Source: Elephas maximus indicus (lineage: Eukaryota; Chordata; Mammalia; Proboscidea; Elephantidae). Taken from it: a DNA stretch of 64,000 bases. Both the position numbers and the translations under genes were made by a program. Positions 22,018 to 32,496 of the stretch are shown here, piece by piece. The stretch spans positions 3,528,924-3,592,923 of the forward strand of contig NC_064823.1 in assembly GCF_024166365.1 (NCBI RefSeq), written 5' to 3'. How positions within the stretch are numbered: position 1 is the stretch's first letter; each line of letters starts with the position of its first letter. The notes below the pieces were generated by a model. It was given only the letters and a program-made list of their open reading frames with translations. It had not been told where the DNA came from and ran no database searches.

Positions 22018-22127
22018 AGATCAAATGAGTTGTGGAACGACATAAAGGACATCATACATGAAGAAAAGCAAGAGGTCATTACAAAGAAAGAAAAGGCCAA
22101 AACAGATGTCAGAAGAGACTCTGAAAC

Positions 22128-23967
22128 TTGTTCTTGAACATCAAGTCTAAAGCAAACGGAAGAAAGGATGAAGTAAAGGAGCTGAACAGAAGATTTCAAA
22201 GGGCAGCTGGAGAAGACAAAGTAAAGTATTACAATGACATGTGCAAAAACCATGGAGTTAGGAAACCAGAACGGAAAAACCCACTCAGCATTTCTCAAGC
22301 TGAAAGAACTGAAGAAAAATTCAAGCCTCGAGGTGCAATATTGAAGGGTTCTACGGGAAAAATATCAAACGACACAGGAAGCATCAAAAGAAGATGGAAG
22401 GAATACACAGAATCACTGTACCAAAAAGATTTGGTCAAAGTTCAACCATTTCAGGAGGTGGCATATGATCAGGAACCAATGGCGCTGAAGGAAGAAGTCC
22501 GAGCTACACTGAAGGCATTGGCAAAAAACAAGGCTCCAGGAATTGACAGAATATCAACTGAGGTGTTTCAACAAACGGATGCAGCGCTGGAAGTGCTCAC
22601 TCGTCTATGGTCTATGCCAAGAAAATTGGAAGACCTGGCCAACCAACTGGAAGAGATTCATATTTATGCCTTTTCCAAAGAAAAGTCATCCAACAGAATA
22701 TGGAAATTATCGAACAGTATCATTAATATCACACACAACAAAATTTTGCTGAAGATCATTGAAAAGTGGGTGCAGCAGTACCTCACATCGACAGGGAACT
22801 GCAAAAAATGCAAGCTGGATTCAGAAGAGGACATGGAGCCAGGGATATCACAGCTGATGTCAGACGGATCTTGGCTGAAAGCAGAGAACACTGGAAAGAT
22901 GTTTACCTGTGTTTTACTGACTGTGCAAAGGTATTCGACTGTGCAGATCATAACAAATTATGGATAACATTGTAAAGAATGGGAATTCCAGAACACTTAA
23001 CTGTGCTCAGGAGGAATCTGTACACAGACCAAGAGGCAGTCATTCGAGCAGAACAAGGGGATACTGACTGGTTTAAAATCAGGCAAGGTGTGCATCAGGG
23101 TTATATCTTTTCACCATATTTATTCAGTCTGTATGCTGAGCAAATAATCCAAGAAGCTGGACTATATGAAGAAGTATGGGGCATCAAGACTGGAAGAAAA
23201 CTCACTAACAACCTGCCAACATGCAGGTGACACAACTTTGCTTGCTGAGAGTTCGAGCACTGACTGATGAAGATCAAAGACCACAGCCTTCAGTATGCAC
23301 TACACCTCAACACAAAGAAAACAGAAGTCCTCACAACTGGACCAATGAGCAATATCATGATAAACTGAGAAAAGATTGAAGTTGTCAAGGATTTCATTTT
23401 ACTTGAATCCACAATCGACATCCACGGAAGCTGCAGTCAAGAAATCAGAAGATGCACTGCATTGGGCAGTCTGCTGCAGAGGAGCTCTTTAAAGTGCGGA
23501 AGAGCAAAGACGTCACCTTGAGGGATAAGGTGCGCCTGACCCAAGCCATGGTGTCTTCAATCACCTCATACGCATTCAAAAGCTGGACAATGAATAAGGA
23601 AGACCAGAGAAGAGTTGACGCCTTTGAATTACGGTGTTCAAAGAATACTGAATATACAATGAACTGCCAGAAGAACGAACAAATCCGTCCCGGAAGAAGT
23701 ACAGCCAGAATGCTCCTTAGAAGCAGGGATGGCAAGACTCTGTCTCACACATACTTTGGACATGTTATCAGGAGGGATCAGTCCCTGGAGAAGGACATCA
23801 TGCTTAGTAAAGTAGAGGGTCAGCGGAAAAGAGGAAGATCCTCAACGAGATGGATTGAAACAGTGGCTGCAACAATGGGCTCAAGTATACCAACGATTGT
23901 GAGAACGGCGCACCACCGGGCAGTGTTCTGTTCTGTTGTACATGGGGTCACTATGAGTTGGAACTAA
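22128..23967 (+). pseudogene. RTE reverse transcriptase and C-terminal region, several frameshifts
   Basis: Landmarks in order: 'KNKAPGIDRIS' (about 22528), 'QAGFRRGHGARD' (about 22811), 'CAKVFDCADHNKLW' (about 22920), 'IRQGVHQGYIFSPYLFSLYA' (about 23077), then at 23220-23231 the codons give H-A-G-D where active enzymes have Y/F-A-D-D. C-terminal sequence 'DAFELRCSKN' and 'FGHVIRRDQSLEKDIML' follows. At least three frame changes and several stops occur. Loss of the first catalytic Asp alone would abolish activity. Confidence 0.9.
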
Positions 23968-24002
23968 CTTGACAGCACCTAACAACAACAACATGGTGGA
24001 AC

Positions 24003-24415
24003 ATTCTGTGTGGATCTGAAAAGCAAGAAGCACTCGAAGATCTAAAGCGCTGCAAAATACATGCAAAAGGGGGCATTTTCTTATTCCTACAGATTTCTAA
24101 TTTTAGGAAATGGTTTATGGAGAAACAGGCAAAGGATGATACTGACCTACCTGTGTTTTGAAGTGGAGAGAAAAAATAAAGATATAAAAGATGGAAAATT
24201 GGTAATGTAACTAATCCAATTTGAGGCTATTACACTTTCAGGAGTTTGCAACAGACTCTTTGACCAACTTGCCATCCAGACCCAGAGCACATGTCTGAGA
24301 GACGCACAGAGCTCCCTCCCAAGGATTGCAGTCCTTTCAGTAAATATACCCTTCTGGATTCATAGTAAAGGTGAGAAGCAGCCTGGTGGTGGAGAGCAGT
24401 CTGTTAAAACTAGAT
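24003..24415. other. unassigned DNA
   Basis: No recognised repeat or exon. Confidence 0.4.
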
Positions 24416-24895
24416 ATTGCAAATGCAGCCAGGACACCAGCATCATTCACAATAGCAACAATGTGGAAACAACTGAAATGTCTATCAGCAGATGAACGGT
24501 TAAACAAAATGTGATATACACATACAAGGGAATAGTATGCAGCCACAAAAAGAGATGAAGTTCTGACATATGCACAACATGGCTGAACCTTGAAAACATA
24601 ATGCTGAGTGAAAGAAGCCAGCACAAAAGGACACACACTGTATGACCTCGCTTATGTGAAATAAACAAATATGTGCAAACTAAAGCTTCTTAGTAGTTAC
24701 CAAGGGTGGGAGGGAGGGGGAATGGGGAAATTTTTGCTTGAGGAGCATTGAATTTACCTTATTAGTGGTAGAATCATTAGGAAAAAGATAGAGATAAGGG
24801 TTGCACAACATAAAAAGTGTAATCAATGTTATTGAATTATGTATGTAGAGACTGTTGAATTAGCAAATGCTTTGTTGTGTATATTTGCGCCAAAA
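24416..24895 (+). mobile_element. L1 3' end (L1M-like)
   Basis: 'cattcacaatagcaacaatg', 'atgctgagtgaaagaagcca' and 'tgtatgacctcgcttatgtg' follow the order of the ORF2 end and 3' UTR of old L1. A-rich end at about 24890. Confidence 0.8.
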
Positions 24896-25171
24896 TTAAA
24901 TTAAATTAAACTGCAAATGAATCCAGGGTCTTCTCCACATGTCTTCTTTGTAAGCAGGAAGCAGGAGTTATGTGTACGTGGCAGGCCAAGGTCCCCGAAG
25001 GGTGGGAGAGGTCTTCCAGATGCAAAAGAACTGACCAGAGAGACTTTGTAAAAATCAACACCTATCCTTAGGTGTGTACAAATTGAACTGTATCCCCCTA
25101 GAGTATGTGTTGGCATCCTTATCTATGTGGATGGAAGCTTATCTGGAAATAAAGCTTTCTTCATTGAGTTA

Positions 25172-25324
25172 TGGGGCTGCTGGTGTAGTGGTTAAGAGCT
25201 ACAGCTGCTAACCAAAAGGTGGGCAGTTCGAATCCACCAGCCACTCCTTGGAAACCCTCTGGGGCAGTTCTAATCCGTCCTATAGGGTCGCTATGAGTCG
25301 GAATCGACTCGATGGCAACAGGTT
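25172..25324 (+). mobile_element. AfroSINE-type SINE
   Basis: Short form, near-consensus body 'gagtcggaatcgactcgatg'. Inside the LTR starting at 25071. Confidence 0.9.
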
Positions 25325-25496
25325 ATTAGCATAGGGTGTGTCCTAAACCTAATCACTTCTGAGTTGTAAGGGACAGCATAGACACAGAGACAAGCGAGCA
25401 CAAACAGGGAAGACAGACAGTATCTGATGATCACGAAGGCAGAAGCATCTACAAGCCCAGGGACTCTAAGGATCCTCAGCTACTAGACACTGAAAT

Positions 25497-25653
25497 GGAG
25501 CCCTGGCGGCCCAGTGATTAAGAGTCCAGCTGCTAATCAAAAGCTTGGCAGTTCGAATCCACCAGCCACTCCTTGGAAACCCTCTGGGGCAGTTCTACTC
25601 TGTCCTATAGGGTCGCTGAGTCGGAATTGACTCCACGGCAGTGGGTTTGGGTT
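25497..25653 (+). mobile_element. AfroSINE-type SINE
   Basis: Head 'gagccctggcggcccagtga', tail 'gcagtgggtttgggttt'. A short deletion in the 'gtcgctatgagtcgg' block leaves 'gtcgctgagtcgg'. Second insertion in the same LTR and same orientation. Confidence 0.9.
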
Positions 25654-25784
25654 TAGTAGCTGAAATAGACAAAGAAGAATCTCCCCCTAGATCCATACTC
25701 TGAATTCTGACTTCTAGCCTCCTGAACCGTGAGGAAATAAATTTCTGTTCTTTAAAGCCATCCCTTTGTGGCATTTCTGTTATG

Positions 25785-25983
25785 GCAGGACTTAAAAAAA
25801 AAAACCAAACCTGCTGCCATCGAATCGATTCCAACTCACAGTGACCCTACAGGACAGAGTGTAACTGCCCCACAGGGTTTCCAAGGAGTGCCGACTTTTT
25901 GGCTAGCAGCCATAGCTCTTAACCACTATATGCCACCAGGACATTTTAACCACTATGTCACCAGGATAACCCACAGCAGGACT
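25785..25983 (-). mobile_element. AfroSINE-type SINE with target-site duplication
   Basis: Flanked by 'gcaggact' at 25785-25792 and 25976-25983. The body lacks the 'cctggtggattcgaact' segment between 'aaggagtgcc' and 'gactttttggc'. A short head-like duplication ('ttaaccactatgtcaccagg') follows the main head. Confidence 0.8.
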
Positions 25984-26151
25984 ACAAAACCCAAAACTCG
26001 TTGCTGTCAAGTCGAGTCCGACTCATAGCGACCCTATAGGACAGAGTAGACCTGCCCCCATAGAGTTTCCAAGGAGTGCCTGGTAGATGTGGACTGCCGA
26101 CCTTTTGGTTAGCAGCTGTAGCACTTAACCACTACACCACCAGGGTTTCCA
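25984..26151 (-). mobile_element. AfroSINE-type SINE
   Basis: Full length, directly after the previous copy and in the same orientation. Flanked on the far side by 'cagcacgacta', a diverged form of the 'cagcaggacta' at its near side. Confidence 0.88.
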
Positions 26152-26167
26152 CAGCACGACTAGGAAG

Positions 26168-26212
26168 CTAAAAAAGCCCGTTGCTGTCGAGTTGAATCTG
26201 ACTCATGGGCAG
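26168..26212 (-). mobile_element. AfroSINE 3' fragment
   Basis: 'aaagcccgttgctgtcgagt' plus 'tgaatctgactcatggg' is a reversed SINE tail only. Confidence 0.6.
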
Positions 26213-26399
26213 ATGCAAACCTGGAAACTCTGCAATCGCAGATTCCTTTTCCCAATTTTTAATGAAAACTTCTATCGTGAACTTACTGTGCACGAAATAC
26301 TCTCTCAAAGTCTGGTGACCCAGTAACTGCTGGGGGTGTGACTTTGTATTTTAATCTTGCCTTTCCGACCTGAAAAGCAAAATAACCTGCAAATAAAGA

Positions 26400-27275
26400 G
26401 GAATTTTTTTGTTAGTCATTAGGGAAATGCACATTTAAACCACACTATCTCTTTTTTTATGAGATATCATTACGTACCTATTACAGTCTAAAATTCAAAA
26501 GACAGATTATACCAAGTGGGGACCAGGATGTAAGAGCCAAGGGAACCCGCATCCACGGCTGGGGGGCGAGGGTGTAAAATATTACAACCCCTTTGGAAAA
26601 CAGTTTGGAAGAGATTTTTTAGTAAAACATACATCAACCCTATAACCCAGCAATCCTACTCCTAGGTATTTAACCAAGAGAAATGAAAGCGTACACCCAT
26701 ACAAAGACTTGTACACAAATATTTACAGAATCTGGGAACTGAGAACAACTCAAATGCCCATCAACAAGTGAACAGATAAACAAATTGTGGCCTGTCCATA
26801 TCATGAGAGACTACCTCATGACACAAGGGTTAAGTTCTCAGTTGCTAACTGAAAGGTTGGGGGTTCAAACCCACCCAGTGACTCTGATGGAGAAAGATCT
26901 GGTGATTTGCTCCTATAAAAATCACGGCCAAAAAACGCTATGGGGCAGTGCTACTGTCACATGGGATCGTTATGAGTCAAAATCGACTGAACAGCACCTA
27001 ACAACAATCCAACAATAAAAAGGAAAGAACTAGTGATATAATGAACAGCATGGAGGAATCTCAAAATAATCATGCTAACTGAAAGAAGCCAAACTAGGAA
27101 AAAAAAAAAAAAGAGTGCCACTATACGATTTCATTCCTTCAAAATTCTCAAAAATGCAAATGACTCTTCAGTGACATGAAGCAGATCAGGGGCTGCCTGG
27201 AGATGAGAGCGAAGCCCAGAAGGACAGGTCCAAGAGGCAAAACGATACTTTCAGGAAAAACGGATGTGCTCGTTA
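26400..27275 (+). mobile_element. L1M 3' part (ORF2 end and UTR), split by a SINE
   Basis: Colinear landmarks: 'cattagggaaatgcacattt', 'aacagtttggaagagatttt', 'gcaatcctactcctaggtat', 'gcccatcaacaagtgaacag', then after the SINE at 26805-27014 'catggaggaatctcaaaat' and 'gaaagaagccaaactagg'. Old and non-coding. Confidence 0.85.
26805..27014 (+). mobile_element. AfroSINE-type SINE, long form
   Basis: Contains the extra body block 'gagaaagatctggtgatttg', 'aaaaatcacggcc' and ends 'gaacagcacctaacaacaat', a 3' end like that of the RTE at 23992. Inserted in L1M. Confidence 0.85.
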
Positions 27276-27327
27276 ACTTAATGATGATATAATGATATAT
27301 GTGTGTGTTTATACATGTGTCTAGATG

Positions 27328-27513
27328 TGTTGTTGTTGTGTGCCGTGAAGTCGATTTTGACTCATAGTGACCCCATGTGACAGAGTAGAACTGCCCCATA
27401 GGGTTTCCAAGGCTGTAATCTTTATGGAAGCAGATTGTGCCACTGGTGGGTTTGAACCACCGGCCTTCCAGTTAGCAGCTGAGCACTTAACCGTTGTGCC
27501 ACCAGGGCTCCTT
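27328..27513 (-). mobile_element. AfroSINE-type SINE, long form
   Basis: Begins with the reversed tail 'gttgttgttgtgtgccgtga' and contains 'aaggctgtaatctttatgg'. Head at the high end, 'aggagccctggtggcacaac'. Confidence 0.88.
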
Positions 27514-27638
27514 AGATATAGACGTATATATGCTCGATGACCACTAACAACAACATATGTTTATATACTTGCATATTGTTGTCATCAGGTTGAATATATA
27601 CACACATATGTGTATCTACTTATATATACTCTTATATA
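27514..27638. repeat. AT-rich, partly repetitive spacer
   Basis: Short TATA/CACA-type runs and a stray 'ctaacaacaacatatg', possibly a SINE/RTE tail remnant. Confidence 0.4.
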
Positions 27639-27808
27639 CGGAAACCCTGGTGGAGTAGTGGTTAAGTGCTGTGGCTGTTAACCAAGAGGTCAGCAGTTCA
27701 AATCCACCAGGCGTTGCTTAGAAACTCTATGGTGCAGTTCTACTCTGTCCTGTAGGGTCGCTATGAGTCAGAATCAACTCGACAGCAGTGGGTTTGGTTT
27801 CTTGGTTT
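27639..27808 (+). mobile_element. AfroSINE-type SINE
   Basis: Short form, full length, tail 'gggtttggtttcttggtttt'. Confidence 0.9.
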
Positions 27809-28186
27809 TAAACATATACACATAACAAAACTTACCATATTGTATCCTTTAAATATGTGCACATTATTGTATATCAATTATTTCTCAACAATGTTGCTCC
27901 TCAAAAAAGAAGGTGTGGTCCAGAAATAACGAGCAGTTGGACGTTTTTCACCTGAGTTCTGAAGACAACAGCCCAAGGTGCTTTCTTTCCTCCTTCTGGC
28001 AACAGCTCCTTCTCTTCTGCAGACTTCTGCCCTATTTGTGTCTGCCACTGACTCCCTGCCTGACTCAGTTTCCCTATCATAAGACAGTTATGACTTGCTT
28101 CTTCATTTGCTGTGTCGTGGTTAGTTGCTGTCAAGTGGATTCTGACTCATAGGTAAATTAGATTACCAACCCCTATTGCCCTGGAA
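27809..28186. other. unassigned DNA with a tiny SINE-tail fragment
   Basis: 28115-28150 holds 'gttgctgtcaagtggattct' and 'gactcatagg', a minus-strand SINE tail remnant. The rest is unassigned. Confidence 0.4.
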
Positions 28187-28303
28187 AGGAGCCCTGATGT
28201 GGTAATGGTTAAGTGCTTGGCAACTAACCAAAAGGTCAATGGTTCAAACCCACCAGCTGTTCCATGAGAAGAAAAGACCTGGCAATCTGCTTCTGTAAAG
28301 ATT

Positions 28304-28825
28304 CCAAACCAAACTCGCTGCCCACGAGTCTACTGGGGCTCATAGCGACCCTGTAAGACAGCGTAGAACTACCCCACGGGGTTACCAAGGCTGTAATCTT
28401 TACAGAAGCAGGCTGCCACATTTCAGTGGCATCACTAGGGTTGGTGTCACCCAGTGCGGTAACTCATGGTGTCATCCCCACCTACATGTGATCGATAAAG
28501 CTGGCAGGTGAATCCCCACCATGGGCGAAGCAGCCTGCCCCCCAGCCAAGAGTTGGCCCCACCCTCATGACCCCACCCCCTCACAGCTCCCTGCAACTCC
28601 TCTCCACTCCCATTGGCCAAGGAGACCCTCCTCTTCACCCAATTGTGAGCATGACAGCCTGCCTGCCCACACCCTAACTGACCCAACGGGAGGGGGGTTG
28701 GTGAGGAGTTACCGCATTGGATGACACCAATTGTAGTGTCTGGCAGGTGGGGGGGTGACAAGTTACCACACTGGGTGATGTGGGTTAACAGCCAAGCACT
28801 TAAACCACTGTGCTGCCAGGGTTCC
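28304..28825 (-). mobile_element. AfroSINE long form inside another SINE, itself interrupted
   Basis: Tail side 28304-28420 ('ccaaaccaaactcgctgccc' to 'gcaggctgccac') and head side about 28787-28825 ('taacagccaagcactt' to 'gctgccagggttcc'). About 365 bases of foreign sequence with inverted-repeat arms lie between them. Confidence 0.8.
28424..28788. mobile_element. candidate inverted-repeat (MITE-like) insertion
   Basis: The left arm 28424-28465 starts 'cagtggcatcactagggttg' and continues 'ccagtgcggtaactc'; the right arm 28706-28745 holds 'gagttaccgcattggatgac', the reverse complement with mismatches. A third copy of the arm motif, 'agttaccacactgggtgatg', lies at about 28762-28781. The start CAGTGG resembles hAT ends. 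I cannot name the family, and clear duplications are not visible. Confidence 0.5.
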
Positions 28826-28925
28826 AGTAAAGATTACAGCCAGGAAGCCCTATGTGGCAGGCAGTCCTACAGTGTCCTGTAGGGTCACTTTGAGGCCGAA
28901 TGGACTCAATGACACACAACAACAT

Positions 28926-30160
28926 TGCCCTGGATCATTTTAATTTCATGATTCATTCTGTGGACCACTTTCGCTTTCAGACCTACGCTTCCCCCTTGGG
29001 TCTGTTTCACAATTCAGTAGGTCTTGCTCCTGCCCTTAAGTCCCTTACTTAACTTCTAGGAACTATTCTTTTTCCTTCGGATTATCTCTTCCAGTTTCAG
29101 CTCCTCACCAGTTCTCTCCAACACCACTGCCCTGTCACACTTATTTCAGTGCCCCAATATGCATTTCTTACTTGCTAATGCTTTAAAAATAGTGTCCTTT
29201 TAAAACTCGACACCTCGTTTGTAGCTTCAGTCTCTTACCGTGTGTTACACTCTCAGGGGTGATATGTCTCCTCCTGAAACACGATTCCTCCCTTCTGACA
29301 AAAAGCCAGTAAATACTGAACCTGGTTTAGTGAGGGCAGGCGGCTGCCCTCCTCTAATCCCCCTCCACTACAAACAAGCTGTTGTTTAGGATTTAAAAGC
29401 TGTGGCTGAGCCTCTGAAGTGTGTGAACCCTTAGGATTGGAGTCTTTCTCATTCCAACTGCAGTGGCAGCTCCTGAAGCCTGAGAGGATGGGGCAGTGTG
29501 GGATGAGGGGCTGGTGTCTCCTACCCCGGCCCGAAGCCTTTCAGGCCAGATGCAGTCTGGAGAGGCCAAGGGCTCATGGGCCCAGTTGGGGCAGGAAAAG
29601 AGGGTCTGTCTGTGGAAGGGAAAACTGGGACTTGGCCTTTCTGAATGCTGCTATTTTTAACTGTGTCTAACCTGCTACACAGCCTTGGAGAAAACACTTG
29701 GCAAGGCTTCTTGTTTCCCTTTATAAAATGGAAACAATGAAAGATGTGTGCTCATAGATTGGTAATTCAGCAACCGCCCAAGAGCCTAGAGCTTCAAAAT
29801 GAAGTAGAAGTATTGAAAGTGCTCTTTCTCTAGGCTGTGGGCACCAGTCTGTGACACTAACAAATGTGAGGAATGAGCTTCAGTAAAAGAAACGCACCTA
29901 TTAGGAGCAGTGTTGGAGCCCCTCCTCCCCCCCCCCCCACCTAGTGCCATGTAAAAGGATTCTGGGGTGCTCATCCCCAGGCCCAAGGAGTGGAAGTCCC
30001 TTTCTGTTCTCTTATCTTAGGTCAGGAGCCTCAGAGAGACTGTGGCTATCATTGGGATGGCATGAGGAGGATGGAAAGGCTATTTCAACCTCTCTTTCTG
30101 GAGAGCTTCAAGTTTATTTCCCTCTTAGAAGTCGATTAAACACTACTTGAGAATAGTCTC
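28926..30160. other. unassigned, mostly unique DNA
   Basis: Includes a C-run at 29927-29939. No family or exon recognised. The GC-richer part (29400-29650) has an 83-codon frame without splice or homology support. Confidence 0.45.
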
Positions 30161-30558
30161 TGTTATGGATTGAATTGTGTCCCCCCAAAAATATGTGTTG
30201 TAAATCCTAACCTGTGGTTATAATCCCACTTGGAAGTGGTTTTCTTTGTTAACGAGGCAGTATTAGTGGAGGGTGTGTCTTCAATCAGTCTCTTTTGAGA
30301 TATAAAAGACAGATTAACCAAGCAAGCAAGCAAAAATGGGGCGAAGATACACATAATCACCTAGGAACCTAGGAAGAGAAGCTGAAAAGAGACAAGGACC
30401 TTCCCTTAGAATGGAGAGCGAGAGAGACTTCCCCCTAAGTGGGTTCCCTGAATTCAGACTTCTAGCCTCTTAAACAGTGAGAAAATAAATTTCTGTTATT
30501 TAAAGCCACCCTTTGTGCTATTTCTGTGACAGCAGCACTAGATAGCTCAGACAGTCTC
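30156..30558 (+). mobile_element. MaLR-like solo LTR with 5-bp duplication
   Basis: LTR 30161-30553 ('tgttatggattgaattgtgt' to 'tagatagctcagaca'), flanked by 'gtctc' at 30156-30160 and 30554-30558. The 393-base length and 5-bp site fit an ERVL/MaLR LTR left by LTR-LTR recombination. Confidence 0.88.
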
Positions 30559-30666
30559 CTCTTGCTGCCCAGCCCTTCTGAGAGACACCTGCTCTGGCTT
30601 ATCCTCCGGCACCGAGCAGAATAAGCCGCACATTCTTCTGAAGTTGTCCTGGACAAGGTAACTTCA

Positions 30667-30810
30667 GAATGGGCCCATTGCCGTCGAGCAGATTCCAACT
30701 CATAGTGACCCTAAAGGACAGAGTAGAACTGCCCCATAAGGGTTTCAAAGAGCACCTGGTGGATTCGGACTGCTGACCTTTTGGTCTTTAGCCACTACAC
30801 CACCAGGGCC
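30667..30810 (-). mobile_element. AfroSINE-type SINE
   Basis: Short form missing part of the head between 'ccttttggt' and 'ctttagccactacaccacca'. Confidence 0.85.
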
Positions 30811-30829
30811 ATAAAAAAAAAAAAAAAGA

Positions 30830-31170
30830 TGGCCTCAAACTGCCTCTAGGTGGAGGCTTAACATGCTAATGAAGAAAAACCTACCTCTTCTTCCATCCTG
30901 GAGAATCCAACCCTTGTCTAAATAAAATGCCTAGTCATTCCTAAGCCCTAAGCGCCTGCTTGAAGGTCAATCCTGAATATTCATGATGAATTTGCATTTC
31001 CTTGCCTGCTCTCTGTAAAATCCCACCTCCCCAAACTGCCTGCAAGCAGCCTTGGAGGCAGCAGCCCCAGTGCTCCTTTCCTTATGCCACAAAATAAAGG
31101 TATCTTTCTTCTCCCACCTTGGCCTCTTGTTTATTGGTTGTAACAAGTTACACCAGGCAGAACCTGGGGT
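30830..31170 (+). mobile_element. ERV-like LTR (probable class I)
   Basis: Contains 'gccacaaaataaaggtatct' as a polyadenylation signal, a pyrimidine-rich U5-like stretch, and ends near 'gttgtaacaagtt', followed by 'acctggggtttcc', which resembles a primer-binding-site junction. No internal viral genes follow. Ends approximate. Confidence 0.5.
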
Positions 31171-31610
31171 TTCCACTCGGCAACACTATTGCTAGCTTTC
31201 TCAGTAGAGTTAACTGAGACCCTCCACAATGCTCACCCAGCACAGTGGTCGCCTTCACCATAAGGCTGCCTCCAATCCAGCAGAAGGTTCTCCTCCATGA
31301 GGAAGGGACCTGAGGACAGGAACTAACCATGCTGAGCACCCACACTCTGTTGAGCACTTCATGCCCAGTGTCCTCTTAACCCTCTTTACTGAGGATATTG
31401 AAGGGTTAAAGTGTCCAGGCCAGCGGCACCCAACTGACAATTGGCTGGACCAGACAAATAGAGGAGTCTGTCTGGCTTTCAAAACCTGAGCTACTTCTGC
31501 CGTGGCACACTGTCCCATCTCCATAACCACCAGATAGGGAACTTTTGCAAAAGCAGCCCATTTCATAATGCCAGTTGCAGATAAACAGTTGTGTCTTTTG
31601 ACTCATTTTC
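31171..31610. other. unassigned DNA
   Basis: Moderate GC. Overlapping minus-strand frames of 69-103 codons are present, but none has splice signals or recognisable domains. Confidence 0.4.
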
Positions 31611-31621
31611 CCTCTCTCTTT

Positions 31622-32029
31622 CTCTCTGTTACGGATTGAAGCATGTTCCCCCAAAATATGTGTTGTAAATCCTAACCTCCATGCCTGTGCTTATAATCCC
31701 AATTGGGAATGGATCATCTTTGTTAATGAGACAGGATTAATGTAGGGTATGTCTTGAGTCAATCTCTTTTGAGATATCAAAGAGATTAAAGAACTAATCA
31801 AGAGAAATAGAGGTGGGAAAAAACAGATGCCATACTACACGAAGATCACCAAAAAGCCAAGGAATAATCACCTTCCCCCAGAGCCAACAGAGAGAAAGAC
31901 TTCCTCTAGAGCTGGTGCCCTGAATTTGGACTTCAAGCCTTCTAAGCTGTGTGAAAATAAATTTGTTTGTTAAAGCCATCCACTTGTGGTACTTCTGTGA
32001 TAGCAGCACTAGACGGCTCAGACACTCTC
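31622..32029 (+). mobile_element. MaLR-like solo LTR with 5-bp duplication
   Basis: LTR 31627-32024 ('tgttacggattgaagcatgt' to 'gacggctcagaca'), flanked by 'ctctc' on both sides (31622-31626, 32025-32029). Same orientation as the LTR at 30161, but each has its own duplication, so they are independent insertions. Confidence 0.88.
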
Positions 32030-32069
32030 ACTTTTCCACCTCATCATTAAACATTCCCTGCCAACCACT

Positions 32070-32452
32070 GTGACAGCTGATTTTACATGTCAGCTTGGCT
32101 AGGTGAGGGGGCCCAGCTGTTCAGAGACTCGTCCAGATGTTATTATGAAGTAGTTACATGTGGCATGTGATCTAATCATCTGGCCTTAAGTACAGCTGAT
32201 TACCCTGCATAATTTGGGTGGGTGTCATCCACTTCAGTTGAAGGCCTTAATAGCAAAGAGAAAGTTTTTCTCTATGGTGTATTCTGCTTCTCGACTATAA
32301 ATAGAAGACATTTTGCCAGAGCTGCACTCTTCTCTTTCCATCAGCTGACCTACGGATTTGGGGACACAAGACTGCGGCAATCTCCAGCCTGTCACCTGAC
32401 ATACAGATTTGGGACTTGCCAGTCCACACAATCACATGAGCCAATTCTTAAA

Positions 32453-32494
<42 letters not shown>
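32070..32494 (+). repeat. old LTR-like repeat ending in (TG)n
   Basis: Same family as 6734 and 52204: 'tgacagctgattttacatgt' start, 'gggacttgccagtccacac' near the end. A (TG)n microsatellite, about 19 units, occupies 32456-32494 where other copies carry AT-rich runs. Confidence 0.6.

Positions 32495-32496
<2 letters not shown>

Larger units (their letters stand above)
20798..24002 (+). mobile_element. full-length, inactive RTE-clade LINE with target-site duplication
   Basis: Element 20808-23992 (3,185 bases) is bracketed by 'atggtggaac' at 20798-20807 and 23993-24002. It has a 5' region of about 440 bases, AP-endonuclease and RT coding remnants, and a short 3' end 'gacagcacctaacaacaaca' without poly-A, typical of RTE. 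RTE elements of afrotherians are LINE partners for SINEs. The length is that of a complete copy; frameshifts and stops make it non-functional. Confidence 0.9.
25071..25794 (+). mobile_element. MaLR-like LTR, split by two SINEs
   Basis: LTR segments 25071-25171, 25325-25496 and 25654-25794 are colinear with the family ('aattgaactgtatccccct', 'cctaatcacttctgag', 'aataaatttctgttctttaa'). Two plus-strand SINEs interrupt it and a third abuts its end. Confidence 0.7.
28187..28925 (+). mobile_element. AfroSINE long form, opened by a second SINE
   Basis: 5' part 28187-28303 ('gagccctgatgtggtaatgg' to 'gcttctgtaaagatt') and 3' part about 28826-28925 ('taaagattacagccaggaag' to 'gacacacaacaac') form one plus-strand SINE. 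The break is flanked by 'gtaaagatt' at 28295-28303 and about 28826-28834, the duplication made by the inner insertion. Confidence 0.85.

Noticed and set aside
21252-23967. endonuclease/reverse transcriptase frames as a host gene or a retron/group II intron-like system
   Set aside because: Domain order, target-site duplications and the RTE-type tail identify a dead LINE; frames are broken and the catalytic box is altered.
20798-24002. horizontal transfer of a BovB element from reptiles
   Set aside because: RTE elements are long resident in afrotherians and share tails with their SINEs; nothing in this single copy argues for recent transfer.
30161-32024. two same-strand LTRs as a provirus
   Set aside because: Each has its own 5-bp duplication and the sequence between them has no retroviral coding remnant.
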